Positions 1 through 6,326 of a stretch of DNA of 10,360 bases are shown here, one piece after another. Source of the stretch: Desulfuromonas sp. SDB (GTDB lineage: Bacteria > SDB-A); assembly GCA_001412365.1 (NCBI GenBank), contig LKUE01000245.1, positions 1 through 10,360 of the forward strand, read 5' to 3'. The translations under genes were made by a program, and so were the position numbers. The stretch's first letter is position 1. Each line of letters opens with the position of its first letter. The notes beneath the pieces are model-generated. The model made no database searches, was not told the DNA's origin, and saw only the letters and a list, made by a program, of their open reading frames with translations.

Positions 1-1
1 A

Positions 2-1192
2 AATTTAATTATCGAGCTTTTAAACTTAAAAAATTTAAAATTAAAAGTTCCTCCGGAATTTCAAGATGTTTACGATACTGAAAAGTTCAACCAAGCCCAG
101 CAATACAACCGGGAAAACACGGTTTTTGGGATAATAGTAAGTACAGTTGAAACTATTCTGCTAATTTTATTTATTGTTCTGGGAGGTTTTAACTTAATTG
201 ATAAATTTGCCAGAAGTTTTAATTTCAATGAGATTATCACTGGAATTATTTTTATTTATTCCATAATTTTTCTGGTGGGACTTTTCAAATTACCTGTTTC
301 CATCTACAGCACTTTCCACATCGAGCAGAAATACGGATTCAACCGCACTTCGGTTAAAACATTTATTCTGGATAACTTAAAAAGTTTAGCCTTAATTATT
401 ATTATCGGAGTTCCGGTATTGTCAGTGGTGCTATTGTTCTTTAACTATACCGGTAATTTTGCCTGGCTGTATATCTGGGGTTTTATTTCACTTTTTCAAA
501 TTGCCATGCTGTACATCGCGCCTAATATCATTATGCCCTTATTTAATAAATTTATTCCCCTGGAGGAAGGTGAGCTTAAATATTCAATTGAAAATTATGC
601 CCGGAATCAGAATTTTAAAATCAAGGGCATATTTAAAATGGACGGTTCTAAAAGGTCATCTAAAAGTAATGCTTTCTTCACCGGAATTGGAAACTCAATA
701 AGAATAGTTCTTTTCGATACTCTCATAGAAAAGCATAGTACTTCCGAACTTCTAACTGTACTGGCTCATGAAATGGGTCATTTTAAACTTAAACATATAT
801 ACAAACAACTCGCCATATCAATTTTAGAAACCGGATTATTATTGTTCATCCTGTCATTCTTTTTAAAAAATCCTCAATTATTTGATGCTTTTAAAATGGA
901 TCACCTGTCCATATACGGAAGTTTGGTCTTTTTCGGATTTCTCTATTCGCCAATCTCGGAATTTCTGGGAATTGCCAGCAACTACATTTCCCGGAGATTT
1001 GAATTTCAAGCTGATCATTATTCTGTGAAAACCACCCAGGAACCTCAATCTTTTATCAATGCACTAAAGAAACTGGGAGCGGACAACTTGTCCAACCCCA
1101 ATCCCCATCCTCTAAAAGTATTTATTGAATACTGCCATCCTCCGATTCTGGCCAGAATAAGGAATGTTAAAAATAACTACCCTCAGGTATGA
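2..1192 (+). CDS. M48 family (Ste24/CAAX prenyl protease-like) membrane zinc metallopeptidase, 5' end outside window
   Basis: The reading frame is open from the first complete codon of the window to TGA at 1190-1192 (396 codons seen). The gene therefore begins to the left. A GTG at 275 is internal and not the start, because the upstream codons encode a recognisable Ste24 N-terminal domain with a PPEFQDVYD...KFNQAQQYNREN segment and a hydrophobic helix. Ste24-type proteins are roughly 410-420 residues, so about 15-25 residues are missing. The zinc site is visible: HEMGH is encoded at 767-781, and the third ligand is Glu in EFQAD (Glu codon 1001-1003, followed by the conserved Asp at 1013-1015). 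At least six hydrophobic segments surround it, including three or four before HEMGH and two between HEMGH and EFQAD. This fits an integral membrane protease with its active site in a membrane chamber. In eukaryotes Ste24 trims prenylated proteins; the bacterial substrate is unknown and is probably membrane or misfolded proteins. Its stop overlaps the next gene by 4 nt. Confidence 0.93.
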   Translation, partial: NLIIELLNLKNLKLKVPPEFQDVYDTEKFNQAQQYNRENTVFGIIVSTVETILLILFIVLGGFNLIDKFARSFNFNEIITGIIFIYSIIFLVGLFKLPVSIYSTFHIEQKYGFNRTSVKTFILDNLKSLALIIIIGVPVLSVVLLFFNYTGNFAWLYIWGFISLFQIAMLYIAPNIIMPLFNKFIPLEEGELKYSIENYARNQNFKIKGIFKMDGSKRSSKSNAFFTGIGNSIRIVLFDTLIEKHSTSELLTVLAHEMGHFKLKHIYKQLAISILETGLLLFILSFFLKNPQLFDAFKMDHLSIYGSLVFFGFLYSPISEFLGIASNYISRRFEFQADHYSVKTTQEPQSFINALKKLGADNLSNPNPHPLKVFIEYCHPPILARIRNVKNNYPQV

Positions 1193-1917
1193 TGTTAGAA
1201 GCACTGATCATAGCTGCAGGTAAAGGTTCCCGGCTTAAATCTCACGGTGAAGTGAAACCCTTGGTGAAGTTAAAACACAAGACTTTAATTCAGAGAATTA
1301 TCGAAAAGGGGATTAGGTGCGGAATCAATTCATTTTATGTGATTACCGGCTATAAATCCTCTCTGGTTGAACAGCATATGGATTATCTCCGATCAAAGCT
1401 GGAAATTCCCATTAAAACTATTTTCAACGACCAGTGGTCAGAGAAATCAAACGGGACTTCTGTTCTGAAAGGAAAAGACTTTCTCAGTGAAAGATTCTTT
1501 TTATTAATGAGTGATCATCTTTTTAATGAGAAAATAATAAGTGATTTAAACTCATCCCCTCTAATTAAGGATGAAGTTATATTAGCAGTGGACAGAAATG
1601 TAAATGATAATAAATACGTTGACTACCATGACGCGACAAAAGTGTTTACTGAAAATAACCGCATTGTTGAAATTGGGAAAAAAATAAAATCCTACAACTG
1701 CTTCGACACCGGAATCTTCTACTGTACTTCGGCTTTATTTTCTGCTCTGGAAGAAAGCATAGGTACAGGGGATGATTCTTTGACTGGGGGAATTAAGGTT
1801 TTATCCCGGAAAAATAAAGCATTTACTCTGGATATAAAAGACCGCTGCTGGATAGATATTGATAATGAAAAAACTTATAAAATTGCAGAACAACTTCTGG
1901 AAAAGAAATTAATTTAA
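1189..1917 (+). CDS. NTP-transferase family sugar/polyol-phosphate nucleotidyltransferase, resembling CTP:inositol-1-phosphate cytidylyltransferase (IPCT)
   Basis: This 242-residue protein is a single GT-A-like nucleotidyltransferase domain. The nucleotide-binding signature AAGKGSRLK is at residues 9-17, followed by KPLVK (23-27), NGTS (88-91), MSDH (107-110), DATKV (148-152), IGK (162-164), DTGIF (173-177) and WIDID (221-225). MSDH, DATKV, IGK, DTGIF and the closing W-x-D-x-D are the pattern I associate with the IPCT domain of bifunctional IPCT/DIPP synthases (di-myo-inositol phosphate pathway) and with related inositol-lipid enzymes. The enzyme would transfer CMP from CTP to inositol-1-phosphate or a related phosphate. 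There is no C-terminal CDP-alcohol phosphatidyltransferase domain; the protein ends just after the catalytic domain. Two ATGs occur in tandem (1189 and 1192), and the first overlaps the upstream TGA as ATGA, so translational coupling is likely. Only a weak AGG precedes the start. Other substrates, such as choline phosphate (LicC-like) or a sugar phosphate, are possible. Confidence 0.8.
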   Translation: MMLEALIIAAGKGSRLKSHGEVKPLVKLKHKTLIQRIIEKGIRCGINSFYVITGYKSSLVEQHMDYLRSKLEIPIKTIFNDQWSEKSNGTSVLKGKDFLSERFFLLMSDHLFNEKIISDLNSSPLIKDEVILAVDRNVNDNKYVDYHDATKVFTENNRIVEIGKKIKSYNCFDTGIFYCTSALFSALEESIGTGDDSLTGGIKVLSRKNKAFTLDIKDRCWIDIDNEKTYKIAEQLLEKKLI

Positions 1918-1931
1918 ATTTTTTACCCAAC

Positions 1932-1962
1932 TTTTTAAAAGTAAAATTTTTACTTTTAAAAA
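1932..1962. terminator. AT-rich perfect inverted repeat, possible bidirectional terminator
   Basis: Two 15-nt arms, TTTTTAAAAGTAAAA and its exact reverse complement, are separated by one base (1947). As RNA this can fold into roughly a 13-bp stem with a 5-nt loop, containing a single G-C pair. It lies 15 nt after the stop of the IPCT-like gene and about 90 nt beyond the stop of the convergent PC4-like gene, so it is placed to end transcripts from both sides. T-rich sequence follows on each strand. The stem is thermodynamically weak, so termination is inferred from position and symmetry. Confidence 0.5.
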
Positions 1963-2052
1963 TTATTTTATTTAAAATGCTTTTAAAATTTTAAAGTTAA
2001 GCTTATTGACCATCTACAATTTTAAATAGCCGGGGAATGTTCTCACCCTTGC

Positions 2053-2265
2053 TCAATTTGAATTTATATATTCTTCATTGATTTTATTTACAGCCTGAAG
2101 CAAATCTTCCATACAATCAGGTGGTATGGTTACTCCCTTCTTGGTGGGTTTCCAGTCACCATCATCTGAGCGGTAATAAGTTCTTATATCTAAATATTGT
2201 TTTTTTCGATATTCTTTAAGTTCAACCTGAATTCTCTCAATTGGATTTTTTTCAATTATTTCCAT
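2053..2265 (-). CDS. PC4/YdbC-like ssDNA-binding transcriptional cofactor domain protein
   Basis: This 70-residue protein matches the bacterial PC4-like (transcriptional coactivator p15) domain. It has a beta-rich core at about residues 10-47 (RIQVELKEYRKKQYLDIRTYY, then GDWKPTKKGVTIPP) followed by one amphipathic C-terminal helix (51-66). The strand pattern, the L/Y-DIR-x-YY motif and the W-K-P-x-KKG-x-x-x-PP motif are typical of the family. Bacterial members are homodimers that bind single-stranded DNA or nucleic-acid hairpins non-specifically, probably in replication, repair or transcription; none of that is shown here. The start ATG (2265-2263) is preceded by AAGGAG (2277-2272) with a 6-nt spacer, a good ribosome-binding site. 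The gene stands alone, convergent to the IPCT-like gene and divergent from secA. The product is almost certainly cytosolic, since it has no signal or membrane segment. Confidence 0.85.
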   Translation of the reverse strand: MEIIEKNPIERIQVELKEYRKKQYLDIRTYYRSDDGDWKPTKKGVTIPPDCMEDLLQAVNKINEEYINSN

Positions 2266-2340
2266 AATCTTCTCCTTCTAATGAATTAATGAAAATTAAT
2301 AACTTCTTGACCTAATTAATAAAAAAAATGAACATAAAAC

Positions 2341-2368
2341 TTTACGACAATAAAAATCAGGTTATATT
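2341..2368 (+). promoter_or_regulatory. Candidate sigma-70 type promoter for secA
   Basis: TTTACG (2341-2346, 4 of 6 matches to TTGACA) and TATATT (2363-2368, 5 of 6 matches to TATAAT) are separated by 16 nt. This would give secA a leader of roughly 120 nt. The surrounding DNA is so AT-rich that chance matches are common, so this is only a candidate. Confidence 0.3.
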
Positions 2369-2393
2369 TATATTAAAATTACAAAAATATCAA
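2365..2393 (-). promoter_or_regulatory. Candidate sigma-70 type promoter for the PC4-like gene
   Basis: On the minus strand, TTGATA (2393-2388) and TAAATA (2370-2365) are 17 nt apart, pointing toward the PC4-like gene and leaving a leader of about 95 nt. It overlaps the candidate secA promoter. If both are real, the two genes could compete for RNA polymerase. The base composition makes chance matches likely. Confidence 0.25.
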
Positions 2394-2494
2394 ATTTTTT
2401 TATTTTTTTATCAATTAAGTTTAAAATTTTTAATTTTTCAACTAAATCATGAGAATATTATCAAAAAAGAGAATAATTGAAATTGGAGAAGTAA

Positions 2495-5400
2495 ATGAAT
2501 AAATTGATGACTGTAGTAAGAAAATTCATCAAAACAAAAAATGAACGGGAAGTTAACAAATTAAGACAGCAAATACAAGAAATCAATGATATTTACGAGC
2601 AGCTTCAGGATGTAGATTTAATCCAGGAAACTCAGAATTTTAGAAATGAACTTAATATACGCACAGAAGAAATATCCAAACAAATTGAAGACCTCCGTGA
2701 AAAAATTAAAAATTCCCAGGACACCTCGGAGAGGATAAATCTCAAAGAGGACTACAAAGATTTAGAAAACAGCCGTTTTAAAATTGAATCAGATTATCTC
2801 AATCAAATTCTGCCCCGCGCCTTTGCCCTGGTAAAGGAAACCTGCCGAAGGTTGATGGGAAAAGAAATTGATGTTACCGGACACAGTTTAACCTGGGATA
2901 TGATTCCTTATGATGTTCAGCTAATCGGAGCAATTGTACTGCACCAGGGAAAAATAGCAGAAATGGCTACCGGAGAAGGTAAAACTTTGGCGGCAACCCT
3001 GCCCCTATACTTAAATGCCCTTCCCGGTCATGGAGTGCATTTAGTTACGGTAAATGACTATCTAGCCAGAAGAGACAGTGAATGGATGGGAAAGATCTTT
3101 CAGGAACTTGGTTTATCTGTAGGGTGCATTCAAAGCGGAATGAATTTTGAAGAAAGGAAAACTCAATATCAAAAAGATATAACTTACGGAACCAATAATG
3201 AGTTCGGATTTGACTATTTAAGGGATAATATTGCCATACATCCGGATAACCGTGTGCAAAGAGGTCATTATTACTGTATCGTAGACGAGGTAGATTCAGT
3301 TTTAATTGATGAAGCCCGTACTCCCCTGATCATTTCCGGTTTAGTAGAAACAGATCAGGAAGACAGAGTGTATCAACAGTTGAGATCATCGGTGGAGAGA
3401 GTTATCCGGTCTCAAAACAGATTAATCAATGAGTTAATTTCAGAGTCAGAAAAATTATTGGAGCAGGATGATAAAATTGCCGCTGGAGAAAATCTTCTAC
3501 TCGCCCGTAAAGGTTCTCCTAAGTCCAAAAGATTAATGAAATTAGAACAAAAGACAGGAGTTAAATCTCTGATTGAGGATACTGAAAAAAGAATTATGGT
3601 GGAAGACGGGATGAGTAAACAAAAGAGGATGTCCCAGCTGCAGGAAGAACTTTTCTTCACCATTGACGAAAAAGGGCATTCTATCAATATCACTGAAAAG
3701 GGAAGAAAAGTAATTTCCCCCGAAGATCCGGATTTCTTCACTCTTCCCGATATAAGCATAATGTTGAAAGATATTCAAAATGATTCTACTCTTTCCACTC
3801 AGGATAAAATAAAAAAAGAGGATGAGGTACACCGTTTATATGCAGGCAAAAGCGAAAAAATTCACGCTATCAATCAGCTGCTGAGAGCTTATTCCCTATA
3901 CAATAAAGATGAAGAGTACATAGTAGTAGATAAAAAAGTTATGATTGTGGATGAGTTCACGGGGAGAGTTCTACCCGGACGCAGATATTCAGATGGACTC
4001 CATCAAGCTCTGCAGGCTAAGGAAAACGTCCCGGTGGAAGCGGAAACTCAAGTTATCGCCACTATCACCATCCAGAACTATTTCCGCATGTACACTAAAT
4101 TAGCAGGGATGACCGGTACCGCTGAAACCGAATCAACTGAATTCCATAAAATTTATAAAATAGATGTGGTGGTAATTCCCACCAATGAACCTATTCGTCG
4201 AATTGATTACAATGATAAAATATATAAAACCCGCCGAGAAAAATTCAATGCGATAATTGATGAGATCACCAGACTTCATAAAATGGACCGCCCGATTCTG
4301 GTAGGCACTGTATCCGTTGACGTTTCCGAAATGCTTTCCCGGATGTTAAGCCGCAGAGGGATCAAGCATGAGGTGTTAAATGCTAAACAGCATCAAAGAG
4401 AAGCGGAAATTGTCGCTTATGCCGGACAACCGGGTAAAGTTACCATCGCCACCAACATGGCAGGCAGAGGAACTGATATCAAGCTGGGAAAACAGGTGGT
4501 TAAATCACCCCGGGGCTGCTTAATACACCATAAAGGTCCCCAGCGGTGCGATTTTCCCGATGAGGTTAAACAATGTTATAAAGACATGCCCTGCGGACTT
4601 TACATTATCGGAACCAGCCGTCATGAATCCCGCCGGATTGACCGTCAATTAAGAGGCAGGGCAGGCAGACAGGGTGATCCCGGAGCATCAAGATTTTATC
4701 TTTCCCTGGAAGATGATTTGATGAGATTATTCGGATCAGAAAAAATAGCCAGGATAATGGATAGAATGGGAGCTAAAGAAGGCGAAGTGATTTCACATCC
4801 GCTTATCACCAGGGCGGTGGAAAATTCCCAGAAAAAAGTGGAAGCTTTTAATTTCGATATCAGACAAAGAGTTCTGAAATATGACGAAGTTCTCAATGAA
4901 CAGAGAAATTTTATTTACGAGTTGAGAAATATTGTTCTGGAAGGATGGGATTTAAAGGGGCAAATCTTTGAAAAGATTGAAAAAATTTCTGAGTATTTAA
5001 TTGAAGATTACTTATATGAAGATCCTGATTCCTGGGACTGGAATGCCTTTCAGGTTGATGTAGCCAGACATTTCGGACCGATTAGATTAACTGAGCCAAA
5101 CAAACAGACAACTGCCTCCGATGTTCAGGAAAATATTATCAGTGAAGCCAAAAATCTTTACCAGCACTACGAAAGTCTGGTCACCCCGGAGAAGATGAGA
5201 GAGATTGAAAGATTTATAAATTTAATGGTAATTGATGAATTCTGGCGCAACCATCTGTATGAAATGGATGCACTGCGTGAAGGTATCGGGCTAAGAGGAT
5301 ACGCTCAACGTGACCCCCTGGTGGAGTACACTATTGAATCTCAGAAATTATTTCATCAGATGCTGTTTGATATGGATAAGGAAATAATCAGAAAATTGTT

Positions 5401-5734
5401 CCATCCCCTCATCCAGCCCTCTAAACAAAGATCTCCTGAAGCAATGCAATCTATCAAAAAGGATTTTCAGATCCAAAAAAACATTCCCGGACAACCCGCT
5501 CAGCCGGTTAAAACCGGCAAGGTACAAACTGTAATTAAAAAATTCCCCACTCCCGGTCGCAATGATCCCTGCCCCTGCGGCAGCGGCAAAAAGTTCAAGG
5601 CTTGTCATCAAAAACTGGGAGGGAAACCACAAAATCCTCAGGAACAGAGGTTATTTGAATTGTACTTCAACAATCCCCAACAGTGGCAGAAACAGACCGG
5701 AATAAAGTTAAAGGCAAAGCAGCTGAATAGATGA
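2495..5734 (+). CDS. secA: Preprotein translocase ATPase SecA (long FCB/Bacteroidota-type)
   Basis: SecA is the motor that drives unfolded preproteins through SecYEG, cycling between cytosol and inner membrane. Visible motifs in order are Walker A MATGEGKT (157-164, Lys163), the Walker B/DEAD-type motif DEVD (264-267), DEARTPLIISG in the start of the preprotein-crosslinking domain, TGTAETE (540-546), AGRGTD (656-661) and RGRAGRQGD (720-728). A helical scaffold/wing region follows, and then a SEC-C zinc motif with Cys1026, Cys1028, Cys1037 and His1038. At 1079 residues it is much longer than E. coli SecA (901). The extra length includes an enlarged N-terminal helical region (about 40-100), a Bacteroidota-like insertion at about 305-385, a four-cysteine insertion in the second nucleotide-binding domain (Cys675, 685, 694, 700) and 41 residues after the SEC-C motif. 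ATG 2495 is chosen because GGAG lies 6 nt upstream and the N-terminus aligns with the family. No frameshift is seen. The gene appears monocistronic. Confidence 0.99.
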   Translation: MNKLMTVVRKFIKTKNEREVNKLRQQIQEINDIYEQLQDVDLIQETQNFRNELNIRTEEISKQIEDLREKIKNSQDTSERINLKEDYKDLENSRFKIESDYLNQILPRAFALVKETCRRLMGKEIDVTGHSLTWDMIPYDVQLIGAIVLHQGKIAEMATGEGKTLAATLPLYLNALPGHGVHLVTVNDYLARRDSEWMGKIFQELGLSVGCIQSGMNFEERKTQYQKDITYGTNNEFGFDYLRDNIAIHPDNRVQRGHYYCIVDEVDSVLIDEARTPLIISGLVETDQEDRVYQQLRSSVERVIRSQNRLINELISESEKLLEQDDKIAAGENLLLARKGSPKSKRLMKLEQKTGVKSLIEDTEKRIMVEDGMSKQKRMSQLQEELFFTIDEKGHSINITEKGRKVISPEDPDFFTLPDISIMLKDIQNDSTLSTQDKIKKEDEVHRLYAGKSEKIHAINQLLRAYSLYNKDEEYIVVDKKVMIVDEFTGRVLPGRRYSDGLHQALQAKENVPVEAETQVIATITIQNYFRMYTKLAGMTGTAETESTEFHKIYKIDVVVIPTNEPIRRIDYNDKIYKTRREKFNAIIDEITRLHKMDRPILVGTVSVDVSEMLSRMLSRRGIKHEVLNAKQHQREAEIVAYAGQPGKVTIATNMAGRGTDIKLGKQVVKSPRGCLIHHKGPQRCDFPDEVKQCYKDMPCGLYIIGTSRHESRRIDRQLRGRAGRQGDPGASRFYLSLEDDLMRLFGSEKIARIMDRMGAKEGEVISHPLITRAVENSQKKVEAFNFDIRQRVLKYDEVLNEQRNFIYELRNIVLEGWDLKGQIFEKIEKISEYLIEDYLYEDPDSWDWNAFQVDVARHFGPIRLTEPNKQTTASDVQENIISEAKNLYQHYESLVTPEKMREIERFINLMVIDEFWRNHLYEMDALREGIGLRGYAQRDPLVEYTIESQKLFHQMLFDMDKEIIRKLFHPLIQPSKQRSPEAMQSIKKDFQIQKNIPGQPAQPVKTGKVQTVIKKFPTPGRNDPCPCGSGKKFKACHQKLGGKPQNPQEQRLFELYFNNPQQWQKQTGIKLKAKQLNR

Positions 5735-5753
5735 TGGAAAACTATCCTTAAAA
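5735..5753. other. 19-nt convergent gap between secA and the SUMF1-like gene
   Basis: The secA stop and the stop of the last gene of the right-hand operon lie 19 nt apart. The gap has no hairpin and no T-run. Termination must occur inside one of the coding regions, or the two transcripts overlap in antisense. Confidence 0.7.
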
Positions 5754-6326
5754 TCAACTATTCCGTGACCCTTGAATTAATCTGAATCCCAGCCGGGGAA
5801 AGCTTTGATCAGGCAGAATTAATGCAGTGGGGTATCCCTGTAAAAATTGAGTTGATGCTATATCAGACCCTCCTACAATGAGTTGATAAGTCCATTGATA
5901 GTTTGGTCTTTCCGGATCAGTTTGCCCCTGCTGATCCCAGGGATGCTTTTCCGATGTTTCAGTCCACTGCCATATCAATCCTTTTAAACCCCGGATTAAT
6001 CCTTCTTTGTCGAAATCAACAAGTTTCTGCCACTCGGCCCAGGTAAATAATCTATATCCCTGATCGCCGCTGATAACAACCTGATAGGGTATTTCCTGAA
6101 TAGAATAAGCGGGGGGAAAACCTTGCAGCTCACTAATGTAGTTCGCATATAGTACTGCATCAAAATAAGAAATTCCCCTCACCGGTTTTTCCGGTTGATC
6201 AGAGTTGTATTTTTCTTTTTCCACCTGATCAGTAATCTTCAGGAATTTTTGAAATTCCTCATTGGTTACAGGGAAGGGCTGAACCAGTAATATTTTTTTC
6301 TCCAGCTGAATTTCCACAAAATTCAT
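5754..6326 (-). CDS. SUMF1/formylglycine-generating-enzyme-like domain protein, lacking cysteine (probably non-catalytic)
   Basis: This 190-residue protein carries the succession of landmarks of the FGE-sulfatase (SUMF1, C-type-lectin-like) fold. These are PVTNEEFQKFL (19-29), PVRGISYFDAVLYANYIS (48-65; canonical PV..VSW.DA..Y..W), GYRLFTWAEW (90-99; canonical YRLPTEAEWE), WQWTET (119-124; canonical W.WT.D), VGGS (151-154; canonical RGGS) and LGFRLI (179-184; canonical GFR). The whole protein contains no cysteine. The active-site cysteines that oxidise sulfatase Cys to formylglycine are therefore absent, and catalysis of that type is excluded. The protein is short for the family (true FGEs are about 260-370 residues), and has no signal peptide or membrane segment, so it is probably cytosolic. 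Its ATG overlaps the stop of the HD gene (ATGA, 6323-6326), and a GAGG (6338-6335) lies 8 nt upstream. It is the last gene of the operon. Its role is unknown; ligand binding or partnership with the HD hydrolase is inference. Confidence 0.78.
   Translation of the reverse strand: MNFVEIQLEKKILLVQPFPVTNEEFQKFLKITDQVEKEKYNSDQPEKPVRGISYFDAVLYANYISELQGFPPAYSIQEIPYQVVISGDQGYRLFTWAEWQKLVDFDKEGLIRGLKGLIWQWTETSEKHPWDQQGQTDPERPNYQWTYQLIVGGSDIASTQFLQGYPTALILPDQSFPRLGFRLIQGSRNS

Larger units (their letters stand above)
2266..2494. other. Divergent AT-rich intergenic region between the PC4-like gene and secA
   Basis: This 229-nt stretch contains no supportable ORF. It is extremely AT-rich, with several A- and T-tracts. 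It must hold the promoters of both flanking genes, which are transcribed away from each other. Three copies of AATTAAT start at 2284, 2294 and 2314, spaced 10 and 20 nt. A strong ribosome-binding site for secA (GGAG at 2485-2488, 6 nt before the ATG) closes the region. I see no stable hairpin resembling the SecM-type arrest system of enterobacterial secA. Confidence 0.7.

Noticed and set aside
275-1192. GTG at 275 as the start of the M48 peptidase
   Set aside because: The frame is open to the window edge, and the upstream codons encode a recognisable Ste24 N-terminal segment with a membrane helix, so the true start is outside the window.
2495-2700. SecM-like upstream arrest peptide or secA leader ORF
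   Set aside because: No ORF with a ribosome-binding site and arrest-like C-terminus exists in the 229 nt upstream of secA.
3412-3832. Minus-strand open frames of 96-115 codons inside secA
   Set aside because: They lie entirely within secA coding sequence, have no family resemblance and no convincing ribosome-binding site.
5503-5518. Short inverted repeat (7-nt arms, 2-nt spacer) near the 3' end of secA
   Set aside because: It lies in the low-complexity linker codons before the SEC-C motif, is more than 200 nt before the stop, has no T-run, and is short enough to be chance.
5754-6326. True formylglycine-generating enzyme or sulfatase-maturation gene
   Set aside because: The protein has no cysteine and no sulfatase gene is nearby, so the catalytic function is excluded.
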